Source: Fen-1298 sp050015675
GTDB taxonomy: Bacteria > Bacteroidota > Ignavibacteria > UBA10030
Reading direction: 5' to 3'
Length of the DNA stretch: 64,000 bases
Assembly: GCA_050015675.1 (NCBI GenBank)
Contig: JBEKAY010000005.1
Span: 53,124 to 117,123, forward strand
In this document: one piece after another, positions 8,915 through 17,152 of the stretch
Numbering within the stretch: the first letter of the stretch is position 1
How the letters are laid out: each line of letters starts with the position of its first letter
The notes under the pieces: generated by a model
Database searches by the model: none
Seen by the model: only the letters and a program-made list of their open reading frames with translations
Told to the model about the DNA's origin: nothing
Made by a program: the position numbers and the translations under genes

Positions 8915-11110
8915 TTACACTATGTTCTTCTTTCGGTCTATCTTCTCAAGAATCTGGATCATAGTTTCAACATCTGATGTCGGAAGTTCGCATGTGTAGT
9001 TCTCGCAGATGTACACCATTTGCTTGCCTCTCGCCAGGGAAAGATTTCCAAAGAACGGGACATGGCGACTTAAGAATTCCTGCCCTTCCGCGGCGTCTGC
9101 GAAAAGCATGATCTTATTCGGCAGAAAGCGGGAATGGATCTCGTCCAGCATCTCACGTATAACCGGGTGTTTCCTGTTTCCAGCCAAGACTATCTGCATG
9201 GGTTTGGAGAGACTGAAATCGACTGCGACAAGGAATTGAGGGAGAGCCTGAGGAATTTTCTCGATGTACTCGCCGAAACAAACGAGCGATTTTAATGCCA
9301 TATCGCTGTAACGAACGCTTCCGACGATTTGCGACAATCGCAGAAGGTTCAGGACAGAAATGGAATTACCACTCGGCTCCGCACCGTCGTATGCTTCCTT
9401 CATTCGAATAAGTATAGTTGGATCCGTCCCGGGACTATCGAAGAATCCTCCGCGCTCGTTATCATAGAACGATGCGATCTGATCTTCCGTCAGCTTGATG
9501 GCTTTTTGAAGCCATTCGATTTGAAATGTTGCTTCGTAGAGATCAAGCAATCCCTGAATGAAAAATGCATAATCAGTGAGATGTGCATCATATTTTGCTT
9601 CCCCGTCCCGGTACCGGCGAAACAGTTTTCCAGTCGTCGGATGAGCAAGTCTCGTGAGTAAAAACCTGCTTGCTCGTTCGGCATCCTCGAGATACGATTC
9701 ATCCCTCAGAACTTGATAAGCCCGGGCGAAAGCTGAAATCATTAAACCGTTCCACGACAGCAAAATTTTATCGTCGAGATGCGGTCTCGGCCGCTGCTGA
9801 CGTTTATCAAACAGTGTTGCTTTTGCCATATCGAGATGGGCTGCAACGTCTTCCACCTTCGCGCCAATGTGTCTTGCTGCTTCTTCGGCAGAGTGAGCCA
9901 CAAAGAAAATATTCTCTCCGACAAATTCTTGTCTCGGATCGGATTGTACATTTCCTTCTTCTTCAATCCCGAAAATAAACTCTACAATTCCCGCTTCCTC
10001 TTTTGTCAGAAAGCGGTCGATCTCGCTTTTCTTCCAGATGTAGAACGCTCCCTCTTTTTTCTCTTCCGGATAAAATGGGGAGATTGCACTCTCCGCGTCT
10101 TCTGCTGAATAAAATCCTCCTTCCGGATGCATCAGTACGCGTTGAATATATTCCAGTACTTTGCGGGCTACTTGGGCAAACATCTGGTCGTGCGTGATTT
10201 GAAATGCATCGAGGTAGGAGAGAACAAGCTGAGCTTGATCGTAAAGCATCTTTTCAAAATGCGGCACGTGCCAGCGTTCGTCCGTCGAGTACCGGTGGAA
10301 ACCGCCGCCGATCCGGTCGTATATTCCTCCTTCCGCCATCTTTTGCAACGTTGTCAGCGCCATGTCGAGCGCCGCAGTGTTGCCTGTCCGATGATAATAT
10401 CGGAAAAGGAAATTAAGAACTGTGGGACGGGGGAATTTCGGTGCGTGACCGAATCCGCCGTAAGTTGCATCGTAACTTTTTGCGAATTCATCAAATCCGC
10501 GCTCGAGCATGCTCTCCGTCACCGTTTTGTCACTCAGAGGCGGGGCGGCAGATGATGCAAGGAATTGTCCAATGCGCTCGCCGCTTTCCAGAACTTTGGA
10601 ACGCTCATTTGTCCATACTTTGTGAATACGCTCGAGGATTTCCAAAAAACCGGGGTTGCCGGATTGACCGGTTGGTGGAATGTATGTCGCGGCGAAAAAC
10701 GGCTTTCGCTCCGGTGTCATAAAAATAGACATTGGCCAACCGCCGCTTCCCGTCATCGCCTGGAGAGCTGTCATATAGATTTGATCGATGTCGGGACGTT
10801 CTTCCCGATCGACTTTGATGCTGACAACCAAAAGGTTCATCAGGTCCGCGATGGATCGGTTCTCAAACACCTCCCGCTCCATGACATGGCACCAGTAACA
10901 CGTCGAATACCCGATGGAGAGAAAGATCGGTTTGTCTTCCTTGCGGGCTTTTTCAAAAGCTTCATCCCCCCACGGATACCAATCGACAGGATTGAGCGCG
11001 TGCTGCAGCAGGTAGGGACTTTTTTCCTGTCCGAGTCTATTTGCTTTTTTTTGTGATGCAATTATATGAATGGATTTATTTTGCTCAGTGTCTTCATCCA
11101 ATAACCTCAT
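8915..11110 (-). CDS. Thioredoxin-fold DUF255 / spermatogenesis-associated protein 20 family (YyaL-like)
   Basis: A 731-residue protein. The N-terminal thioredoxin-like DUF255 domain has PYLLQHALNPVDWYPWGDEA and the CxxC STCYWCHVM (C71, C74). It is followed by an alpha/alpha-barrel (six-hairpin-like) region with GGIYDRIGGGFHRYSTD, WHVPHFEKMLYDQAQL and LSWNGLMISAFARA, all typical of this conserved family whose function is still unclear. The ATG at 11110 is preferred because AAGGA lies seven bases upstream; an upstream ATG at 11152 has a poorly spaced site. It appears monocistronic. Confidence 0.9.
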   Translation of the reverse strand: MRLLDEDTEQNKSIHIIASQKKANRLGQEKSPYLLQHALNPVDWYPWGDEAFEKARKEDKPIFLSIGYSTCYWCHVMEREVFENRSIADLMNLLVVSIKVDREERPDIDQIYMTALQAMTGSGGWPMSIFMTPERKPFFAATYIPPTGQSGNPGFLEILERIHKVWTNERSKVLESGERIGQFLASSAAPPLSDKTVTESMLERGFDEFAKSYDATYGGFGHAPKFPRPTVLNFLFRYYHRTGNTAALDMALTTLQKMAEGGIYDRIGGGFHRYSTDERWHVPHFEKMLYDQAQLVLSYLDAFQITHDQMFAQVARKVLEYIQRVLMHPEGGFYSAEDAESAISPFYPEEKKEGAFYIWKKSEIDRFLTKEEAGIVEFIFGIEEEGNVQSDPRQEFVGENIFFVAHSAEEAARHIGAKVEDVAAHLDMAKATLFDKRQQRPRPHLDDKILLSWNGLMISAFARAYQVLRDESYLEDAERASRFLLTRLAHPTTGKLFRRYRDGEAKYDAHLTDYAFFIQGLLDLYEATFQIEWLQKAIKLTEDQIASFYDNERGGFFDSPGTDPTILIRMKEAYDGAEPSGNSISVLNLLRLSQIVGSVRYSDMALKSLVCFGEYIEKIPQALPQFLVAVDFSLSKPMQIVLAGNRKHPVIREMLDEIHSRFLPNKIMLFADAAEGQEFLSRHVPFFGNLSLARGKQMVYICENYTCELPTSDVETMIQILEKIDRKKNIV

Positions 11111-11250
11111 AGTATGTTCCTTCTGAATGTGTATGGAGACTTTACGATTCATTTTAGTAACAAACTTTCTCTCCTCTAAGTTCAGACGGATGACGCAGAA
11201 ATTACTGACTGATGTTACGCAGTCAGGAAAGCACCTAATTAAATTAAGTT

Positions 11251-11316
11251 GTCATGCCCGACTGTTTTAATCGGGCATCTTATCTAAGATTCCCGTTAAA
11301 AATCTACGGGAATGAC
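11251..11316. repeat. Small palindromic (MITE/REP-like) element
   Basis: The element begins GTCATGCCCG and ends CGGGAATGAC, giving 10-base terminal inverted repeats with one mismatch. It contains two internal hairpins, GCCCGA/TCGGGC near the left end and ATTCCCGT/ACGGGAAT near the right end. This is the layout of short non-autonomous palindromic repeats. No copy with the same ends was noticed elsewhere in the window, so its repetitiveness is inferred. Confidence 0.5.
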
Positions 11317-11544
11317 AGCGGCCCTTCGGTTCTTTGCGTAACATGAGTTACTAATAATGATATGCACTGAATAATTTTTATTAAAGGATTGTAACTACTC
11401 AACGTCTTTGACTAAACAACGAAATAATTCCCTCTCCTTTTAAGAGAGGGTTAGGGTGAAGTCAAAAAAAATGACCACACCTCTCGCCAAAAAGATGGCG
11501 AGCAAGTAATCCTCACTTATTCCCGCCCGACTGTGTCGTGGTCT

Positions 11545-11568
11545 CGTTTCGATATAAATATCGAAACG
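11545..11568. repeat. 24-base palindrome
   Basis: The arms CGTTTCGATAT and ATATCGAAACG are exact reverse complements around a two-base AA centre. It may be an operator or a repeat-type hairpin. It has no following T tract and no nearby gene start within 200 bases, so it is not a clear terminator. Confidence 0.5.
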
Positions 11569-11795
11569 GACAAAAAGCGCGGGACGCATAAAACGCGGAG
11601 GGGAGGAGATTATATTGGAAAAATCTAGCATTTCTACTTGCCGTTTTTCTATAAAAAGGCCAGACAGGAATGTCCAACCTACCATATAATTTACTTTTTG
11701 GACAGCCATTCACCATTGTGATACGTGCGGCTGGTTCACCAAATGCGATCGTTTCAATATTTTTTAAAGAAGCGCAAGTTTATTCATTTTACTAT

Positions 11796-12242
11796 TCATT
11801 GGGAATTCTGATTTTTCTCATTGCGAGCGCGAAGATCATCCAAAGACCATCGGCCCGAGCCGGTAATCAGAAGAAAGAGCAATCCAAGGATCATCGACCA
11901 ATCCGTACGTGCTTCGTGTGCCATAGCCCAAAAGCCCTTTTCGAGCAAAATGGGAATTTTGGTTGTCGAAATCGCTACGAGCATATCGATAATCAGTGGA
12001 ATAGAAGCAAGCCGTGTGAACAAACCCAGAAGGATAAGTCCGCCACATACGATCTCCACAACACTTACGAATGGCGCCATAATTTCCGGTAAAGGTATGC
12101 CGATCTTGATAAAACGTCCTACTCCGAGCGAGTCTGAAAATATAATTTTTTGGATTCCTTCGGAAAGAAACACGCACGCAACCATGACTCGGATGAGAAT
12201 GATTGATTTAAAATTTTTTTGGATTATTTTTAATTTATCCAT
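11796..12242 (-). CDS. DoxX family membrane protein
   Basis: A 148-residue inner-membrane protein with four hydrophobic segments and the DoxX pattern: ILIRVMVACVFLSEGIQKI at the N terminus, PLPEIMAPFVSVVEIVCGGLILLGLFTRLASIPL in the middle, and a C-terminal helix ending in TGSGRWSLDD. DoxX-type proteins are small four-helix quinone- or redox-associated membrane proteins with mostly undefined roles. The ATG at 12242 has GGAGG nine bases upstream, so it is preferred over earlier in-frame starts. It lies 59 bases downstream of the beta-barrel gene on the same strand. Confidence 0.85.
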   Translation of the reverse strand: MDKLKIIQKNFKSIILIRVMVACVFLSEGIQKIIFSDSLGVGRFIKIGIPLPEIMAPFVSVVEIVCGGLILLGLFTRLASIPLIIDMLVAISTTKIPILLEKGFWAMAHEARTDWSMILGLLFLLITGSGRWSLDDLRARNEKNQNSQ

Positions 12243-12301
12243 AAAGTTCATCCTCCATAATATTAGTTTTTTGTGTACGCCCGGATTGCACAAATGCTCC
12301 T

Positions 12302-13057
12302 TTAAATTGTAAGTTGATAACCAATATACCCGGTAAATGCGGTTTCGCCGGATATGTTATGGCCTAATGAAAATAAAATATGATGGTGTTCATTCAGGTT
12401 AACAAATCCACCGAGGTTGAAGCCTGCGCTTGATTCAGAATCCTGGGTCTCTGCAGTTTGATAGTAAAACTCACTTCCCAGTGTAATGAGTTCAGAGAAA
12501 TCATATTGTATTTCCCAACCTGTAAATGCCCAATTCTTTCGATCCGGTCCGGGATTGTACCAAACTCCGCCTCCACCATAAGTTGTGAGTTTTCCCCAGC
12601 TCTTTTGAATCCATAGCGGGAGGTATGCCTGGGTTTTTCCATTTCCCAATTGTTCATTCTCATTGCCTGTCGGAATCTCAATCAAGGGGAAAAATCCTAT
12701 TTGCGGTACCGTTTCCGTCTCTTCAACAAATCTATATTTTAAACCTATCTCTGTATCAGAATAACCGTAATGAGTTCCCTCGTTTGTATGAACGTATCCG
12801 AGTGGAGCGACGATGTGCAACTGCACATTGGAGATTGCGCCATAATTTATTTCGATGTGCGGATACGTAGCATCGGTCTCATGCTTCATAAATTGCTGCT
12901 CTGATGCTATATAAAATTCCCAATGAAGATAGTCGACAGGCTGTGGGTCGTCGGTCTTGAAAGGAGGACCTGTTAACGCTGAGGCAGATATCAGCGGAAA
13001 AAGGACTATGATACGGAGAATAGTATGATGACAATATCTAAGAGACATATTTTTCAT
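12302..13057 (-). CDS. Outer-membrane beta-barrel, MetA-pathway-of-phenol-degradation-like
   Basis: A 251-residue protein with a signal peptide (hydrophobic ILRIIVLFPLISASA, cleavage near residue 27). Mature sequence starts LTGPPFKTDDPQPVDYLHWEF, the opening typical of the Phenol_MetA_deg outer-membrane family. Alternating beta strands with aromatic ends continue to a C-terminal GYIGYQLTI, as expected for a barrel strand. The family is usually annotated as a transporter, but the substrate is unknown. The adjacent DoxX gene is probably co-transcribed. The start could be at residue 4 (MSLR). Confidence 0.8.
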   Translation of the reverse strand: MKNMSLRYCHHTILRIIVLFPLISASALTGPPFKTDDPQPVDYLHWEFYIASEQQFMKHETDATYPHIEINYGAISNVQLHIVAPLGYVHTNEGTHYGYSDTEIGLKYRFVEETETVPQIGFFPLIEIPTGNENEQLGNGKTQAYLPLWIQKSWGKLTTYGGGGVWYNPGPDRKNWAFTGWEIQYDFSELITLGSEFYYQTAETQDSESSAGFNLGGFVNLNEHHHILFSLGHNISGETAFTGYIGYQLTI

Positions 13058-13192
13058 TCATATTTAAACAAATTATTGCACCCGGAACGTTCCTCAATGC
13101 AACTTATCGGATAAAAAAATGGTTATAAGAGAAAAGTAATATCTGAATTCAGTTACAGTCCAGAAGTTCATTATTCCATAAAAGGAGGAAGC

Positions 13193-13738
13193 ATGAAAAA
13201 TAGAATTATTCCTATCACCCTCGCAATTCTCTTCATAAGCACGCAGTTCCTCATTGCTCAAATGGATCAGACAATGCATGAGAAAGTAATGATCAAGAAG
13301 GCAATTGCTGTAGTCACTGCTACAAAAGGGAATTCTGTACACGGTGTTGTGACATTTGAGAAAGTCGATAAAGGAATTCACGTTGTTGCGAATCTCACAG
13401 GATTGACTCCGGGCAAGCATGGATTTCACATTCACGAATTTGGCGATATTAGCTCCGACGATGGCAGTTCAGCGGGCGGGCACTTCAATCCGACTGGAAT
13501 GCCTCATAGCATGCCGATGAGTGAGAAACGTCATGCAGGCGATATGGGAAACGTTGAGGCAGACGCAGAAGGCAACGCACATCTCGATTATACTGATCCG
13601 GTCATGAAACTCAATGGCAAATATTCGATCATCGGTCATGCCGTTATCGTACACGAAAAAGAAGATGACTTCAAAACGCAGCCGACCGGAAATGCCGGAG
13701 CGAGGATTGGGTACGGTGTGATTGGAATAGCTAAATGA
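13193..13738 (+). CDS. sodC: Cu/Zn superoxide dismutase family protein lacking the conserved disulfide cysteines
   Basis: A secreted 181-residue protein with a strong ribosome binding site (AAAGGAGG, six bases before ATG) and a signal peptide ending near FLIAQ. Metal-ligand motifs are intact: GFHIHEFGD, GGHFNPTG, a His-rich MPHSMPMSEKRHAGDMGN containing the zinc histidines and aspartate, and GHAVIVHEKEDD. The active-site-arginine region reads GNAGARIGYGVIGIA. The two cysteines that normally form the intrasubunit disulfide are absent: the first region is DISSDDGSSAGG and the second has Tyr where GxxCGVIGIA carries Cys. Activity is expected from the ligand set, but the stability mechanism must differ. 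Confidence 0.92.
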   Translation: MKNRIIPITLAILFISTQFLIAQMDQTMHEKVMIKKAIAVVTATKGNSVHGVVTFEKVDKGIHVVANLTGLTPGKHGFHIHEFGDISSDDGSSAGGHFNPTGMPHSMPMSEKRHAGDMGNVEADAEGNAHLDYTDPVMKLNGKYSIIGHAVIVHEKEDDFKTQPTGNAGARIGYGVIGIAK

Positions 13739-13948
13739 ACTAAGCAGCCACTGATGTTTTGTAAAATATAATTGAGTGTCGGAATTCGTTCATGCAATGT
13801 ATCTCAATGAACAAATTGTCTAATCGGGGTGCTGAGAGAGTCTTTTAATGCACGAAACTTAAAGCAAAGAATACCGGCTCAACTTTTTTTGAACATCCGA
13901 AGAAAATAATTAGGACAACAGACTAACCAGTATAGAGGAAGCAACGTC

Positions 13949-14230
13949 ATGGCACATTTAGCAAAAAAAGAAATCCTGCTCGTTCTGGCAGAATTAAACG
14001 GGTGGACGCTGCATGGAAACGAGATAAGGAAGAAATTTGTATTCGCCGATTTTGCCTGCGCCATAGGATTTGTCAATTCTGTCGCGCTCTACGCCGAACG
14101 CGCAAATCACCATCCGGATATTGACATCCGCTGGAACACAATCACGCTTTCACTTTCCACACACAGCGAAGGCGGAATTACGGAAAAGGACATTTCTTTA
14201 GCGAAGAGGATCGATACACTTGCAGTTTAG
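13949..14230 (+). CDS. 4a-hydroxytetrahydrobiopterin (pterin-4a-carbinolamine) dehydratase
   Basis: A 93-residue protein matching the PCD/DCoH family in length and order: helix-strand start with LNGWTLHGNEIRKKFVFADFACAIGFVNSVALYAE, then the active-site stretch ANHHPDIDIRWNTITLSL and THSEGGITEKDISLAKRID at the end. The two adjacent histidines followed by Pro are the catalytic signature. It recycles the hydroxylated pterin made by aromatic amino acid hydroxylases, but in bacteria lacking these it may act in molybdopterin or other pterin chemistry. It stands alone here. Confidence 0.92.
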   Translation: MAHLAKKEILLVLAELNGWTLHGNEIRKKFVFADFACAIGFVNSVALYAERANHHPDIDIRWNTITLSLSTHSEGGITEKDISLAKRIDTLAV

Positions 14231-14358
14231 CCGTCCGCAATAAAAAAACGTGCGAATACCTTACGCTGGCAGAAGGAACTCATTTACTATTTCAGATGTT
14301 AAGTTTTATAGAAGAAAAAAAATAACAAGTGAACATGAAACCAGGAATGAAAAAATAT

Positions 14359-14427
14359 AGTTTGGTACTCACCTGCGCGTGTCCCGGGAACATAGCGTAT
14401 GCTCGCGAAGGTGTCGATCCTTAAACG
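14359..14427 (+). ncRNA. Putative structured leader RNA (riboswitch-like aptamer candidate)
   Basis: Three nested elements can be drawn. Outer stem: GTTT (14360-14363) with AAAC (14423-14426), extended by GG/CC. Main stem: CACCT (14370-14374) with AGGTG (14409-14413), continued by CGCG (14376-14379) with CGCG (14404-14407) across one G-A mismatch. Inner hairpin: AGC (14394-14396) with GCT (14401-14403). A self-complementary CCCGGG lies in the internal loop. The element ends 24 bases before an intrinsic terminator and contains CGAAGG (14406-14411), which can pair with the terminator's 5' arm. No known riboswitch class was recognised. Folding was done by eye. Confidence 0.5.
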
Positions 14428-14450
14428 TTTTATGTGATGGTTGGAATTTG

Positions 14451-14486
14451 AGCCCTTCGTTGAGTTTATGATGAAGGGCTTTTTTA
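14451..14486 (+). terminator. Intrinsic terminator in the leader of the sulfur operon
   Basis: AGCCCTTC (14451-14458) and GAAGGGCT (14473-14480) form a perfect eight-pair stem with a 14-base loop, followed by six T. It lies 62 bases before the ATG of the sulfurtransferase gene, the position expected for transcription attenuation. CCTTCG (14454-14459) can alternatively pair with CGAAGG (14406-14411) in the upstream structure. It could simply be the terminator of the short pterin dehydratase transcript, since that gene ends 220 bases upstream. Confidence 0.8.
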
Positions 14487-14547
14487 TTGACCGGAATGTC
14501 GAACCATGAATATTTCATCAAGTATAATTTTATAAAGGAGTAATGCT

Positions 14548-15399
14548 ATGGCAAACAATTATGTACATCCTGAAGTGCTCGTTGAAACGGAGTGGGTGAG
14601 TCAGCACCTGACTGACCCCAATATCCGGTTTGTAGAAGTTGATGTCGATACACACGCATATACTGAAGCTCATATTCCCGGCGCAGTCGGATGGAACTGG
14701 CAGACTCAACTCTCCGATCAAGTTCGGCGCGACCTTGTTTCAAAGCTGGATCTGGAACTGCTGCTGGGAAAATCAGGAATTAACAATAGTACCACTGTTA
14801 TTCTTTACGGAGACAACAACAATTGGTTTGCGGCATGGGCATTCTGGCAGTTGAAAATATACGGCCACCAGGATGTGCGCATTATCAATGGAGGCCGGAA
14901 GAAATGGCTCAAAGAGGGAAGGGAAGTAACAACAGATGTTCCGACCGTTGAATGGAAAACGTACAAAGCAAAGGAGCCCGATCATTCGTTGCGTGCATAT
15001 GTGCAGGAAGTATCATCTATATCCGACGATTCATGGTCATTGGTTGATGTTCGTTCAGCAGATGAATATTCCGGCAAAATACTATCTCCTCCAGGGCTTC
15101 CAGAGACATGCCAACGAGGAGGACATGTACCTGGTGCATATAATATTCCATGGGGGAAAAATGTCAACGAAGATGGCACGTTTAAATCGTTTGACAACTT
15201 GCGGACACTCTATGAACCGCTGGGTATCACATCGAACAAAAATATTGTTGCGTATTGCCGCATCGGGGAACGATCCAGTCTGACCTGGTTTGTTCTGAAG
15301 TACCTGCTTGGATACACAAAAGTTAAGAATTACGATGGCTCCTGGACAGAATGGGGAAATCTTGTCAATGCTCCGGTTACGCAAGGAGAACGACCATGA
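14548..15399 (+). CDS. Sulfurtransferase with two rhodanese domains
   Basis: A 283-residue cytosolic protein of SseA/thiosulfate sulfurtransferase type. The N-terminal inactive rhodanese domain runs to about residue 135 (AHIPGAVGWNWQTQLSD) and the C-terminal domain carries the active cysteine C237 in VAYCRIGERSS, the loop typical of thiosulfate-using enzymes. AAAGGAG precedes the ATG. It opens the sulfur operon and would mobilise sulfane sulfur, probably from thiosulfate, as donor for the downstream sulfur carrier (inference). Its stop overlaps the next start as ATGA. Confidence 0.93.
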   Translation: MANNYVHPEVLVETEWVSQHLTDPNIRFVEVDVDTHAYTEAHIPGAVGWNWQTQLSDQVRRDLVSKLDLELLLGKSGINNSTTVILYGDNNNWFAAWAFWQLKIYGHQDVRIINGGRKKWLKEGREVTTDVPTVEWKTYKAKEPDHSLRAYVQEVSSISDDSWSLVDVRSADEYSGKILSPPGLPETCQRGGHVPGAYNIPWGKNVNEDGTFKSFDNLRTLYEPLGITSNKNIVAYCRIGERSSLTWFVLKYLLGYTKVKNYDGSWTEWGNLVNAPVTQGERP

Positions 15400-15635
15400 C
15401 GGTAGCACATTCATCTGATTATCAAGAACGATGGGAATCGGTTCCACCGTTCCAGATTCATATAACAAGCTATAGGATTAATGATACATATTACTGCTCT
15501 GTGGATAATGTCGATCCCGGCGCAGTCATTGTTCGAACGAAGGGACAGGTACGGGATGAAGTTGAGTTGAAAGCTATAATGCGGGCAAAGGAACGATTAG
15601 AGTATTCCCGTCTTCGGTATGAAAAGGAAATTTGA
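15396..15635 (+). CDS. Unknown 79-residue protein of the sulfur operon
   Basis: A small protein starting MTVAHSSDYQERWESVPP, then beta-rich segments PFQIHITSYRINDTYYCSVD and AVIVRTKGQVRDEVELK, ending in a charged helix. Its ATG overlaps the TGA of the sulfurtransferase gene, so it is translationally coupled, and the cysteine synthase follows after 22 bases. No family is recognised. There is a single cysteine (TYYC), which could in principle be a sulfur acceptor, though this is speculation. Confidence 0.75.
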   Translation: MTVAHSSDYQERWESVPPFQIHITSYRINDTYYCSVDNVDPGAVIVRTKGQVRDEVELKAIMRAKERLEYSRLRYEKEI

Positions 15636-15657
15636 GCTAACAAACGGAAAATAAATC

Positions 15658-16632
15658 ATGACCTGGAAATCAAAAACCGACTCGTTTCCTGAAGTTCGCG
15701 AAACTTATTTGGAGCAACGCATCCGCGATCATTCATCGGTGCTTGGCAACGTCGGCAACACACCTCTTTTGCGAATTCGAAATATCCCTATTCCGAATGA
15801 CTATGTTCAGATCTATGCTAAGGCGGAATGGTTTAATCCCGGCGGTTCGATCAAAGACCGTCCTGCCTTGAACATGCTTCTGGAAGCCGAAAAGTCAGGA
15901 ATGCTTACAAAGGAAAAAATCATCATCGATGCGACAAGCGGCAATACCGGCATCGCATATGCAATGATTGGAAGTGCGCTGGGATATAAAGTGGTTCTGG
16001 CGCTTCCGGCGAATGCAAGTCTGGAACGGAAACAAATGCTCCGTGCCTACGGTGCTGAGATCCTGGAAACGGATCCGCTCACCGGAACAGACGGAGCGCA
16101 ACTGCACGTCAAAGAAATTGTTGCCGCCCATCCCGACCAATATTTTTACCCTGATCAGTATAATAATCCGGCCAACTGGCTCGCGCATTACAACATAACG
16201 GCATGGGAAATTTGGAATCAATCCAGGAATCGTATTACACATTTCGTTGCCGGGCTTGGAACGACAGGAACATTTATCGGAACAAGCCGGAGACTGAAAG
16301 AATTGGAACCGACTATTGTCTGTACATCGTTCGGACCCGATTCTCCGCTCCATGGGCTGGAAGGGCTAAAGCATTTACCTACGGCATTAGTCCCCGGTAT
16401 CTACGATTCAGCTCTTGCAGACGAACATCTCACCGTCTCGACCGATGAAGCATATACCATGGTCAGACAATTGGCTCGGCAGGAAGGTTTATTTGTCGGA
16501 ATTTCGAGCGGCGCAGCGCTTGCTGTTTCACTCAAGCTTGCAGCACGAATCGAGAGCGGTGTAATCGTTACGATTTTTCCTGACGGTGGTGCGCGATATA
16601 GCAGCGAACATTTTTGGAATGAAGGTGAATGA
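15658..16632 (+). CDS. PLP-dependent cysteine synthase (CysK/CysM family)
   Basis: A 324-residue fold-type II PLP enzyme that makes cysteine from an activated serine and a sulfur nucleophile. The Schiff-base lysine is K66 in NPGGSIKDRPA. The substrate loop TSGNTGIAYAM, the PLP phosphate loop GLGTTGTFIGTSRRLK, and GISSGAAL are all present. Context with a ThiS-type carrier and JAMM protease resembles the mycobacterial CysM-CysO-Mec route, in which sulfur comes from a protein thiocarboxylate rather than free sulfide. The sequence alone cannot show which donor is used. The reading frame ends 14 bases before the protease gene. Confidence 0.93.
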   Translation: MTWKSKTDSFPEVRETYLEQRIRDHSSVLGNVGNTPLLRIRNIPIPNDYVQIYAKAEWFNPGGSIKDRPALNMLLEAEKSGMLTKEKIIIDATSGNTGIAYAMIGSALGYKVVLALPANASLERKQMLRAYGAEILETDPLTGTDGAQLHVKEIVAAHPDQYFYPDQYNNPANWLAHYNITAWEIWNQSRNRITHFVAGLGTTGTFIGTSRRLKELEPTIVCTSFGPDSPLHGLEGLKHLPTALVPGIYDSALADEHLTVSTDEAYTMVRQLARQEGLFVGISSGAALAVSLKLAARIESGVIVTIFPDGGARYSSEHFWNEGE

Positions 16633-16645
16633 AAAGGAAAATCAT

Positions 16646-17119
16646 ATGATACGATTATCAAAAAAGATTGTCGATAAGATTGAATATCACGCTGAACAAA
16701 CGTACCCGGAAGAATGCTGCGGGATGATGTTGGGGTTCAACGAGAATGGTTTTCATTCAATAGAAGAAGTCATCAGGATCGACAACAGTCAAGATGAAAA
16801 CCGCCGCCGCCGATTCTTCATCACGCCAGAGCAATACCGGCAGGCAGAGCAGCTTGCCAGGGAATGGAAAATGGATCTGTTAGGATTTTATCATTCCCAT
16901 CCGGATCACCCCGCCGCTCCCTCGGCATTCGATACAGATCACGCACTGCCCTGGTTTACCTATATCATTGTCTCTGTGGGACAAGGCAAAGCAGCGGCGA
17001 TGACTGCCTGGCTGTTAAATGAAGAACGTACTCAGTTTAATGAACGGATTATCATTGTTGAACCTTCACCAGTTTCATCTACTGCCCGGCAGGTTGCACA
17101 CGCTTCGCACGGACTATGA
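16646..17119 (+). CDS. JAMM/Mov34-type metallopeptidase (M67, Mec-like)
   Basis: A 157-residue zinc peptidase. The JAMM motif is complete: Glu in YPEECCG near residue 23, then H83-S-H85-P and, after seven residues, S93 and D96 (PSAFD), matching HxHx7SxxD. The ATG at 16646 has AAGGAAA nearby; an upstream GTG would start inside the cysteine synthase gene. In actinobacteria the homologous Mec releases cysteine from the C-terminal Gly of the carrier CysO. Here it could also cut the neighbouring fusion after its internal Gly-Gly (inference). Confidence 0.9.
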   Translation: MIRLSKKIVDKIEYHAEQTYPEECCGMMLGFNENGFHSIEEVIRIDNSQDENRRRRFFITPEQYRQAEQLAREWKMDLLGFYHSHPDHPAAPSAFDTDHALPWFTYIIVSVGQGKAAAMTAWLLNEERTQFNERIIIVEPSPVSSTARQVAHASHGL

Positions 17120-17152
17120 TAAAAAACGCACTTTTCTCATAAAGGAAACACT

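Larger units (their letters stand above)
11153..11795. other. Noncoding stretch rich in inverted repeats
   Basis: No credible gene is visible over about 640 bases. The stretch contains a 66-base palindromic element (11251-11316), a CCTCTC/GAGAGG hairpin followed by GTTAGGGTGAAG (11430-11460), and a near-perfect 24-base palindrome (11545-11568). Such combinations are typical of dispersed intergenic repeats rather than genes. Confidence 0.5.

Noticed and set aside
10127..11056. Long open frames on the plus strand over the DUF255 gene
   Set aside because: They run antisense to a well-supported conserved gene and have no recognisable protein features; they are codon shadows.
11670..12312. Plus-strand frames over the DoxX gene and its flank
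   Set aside because: They are antisense to the DoxX gene, rich in Arg/Ser/Pro, with no ribosome binding site.
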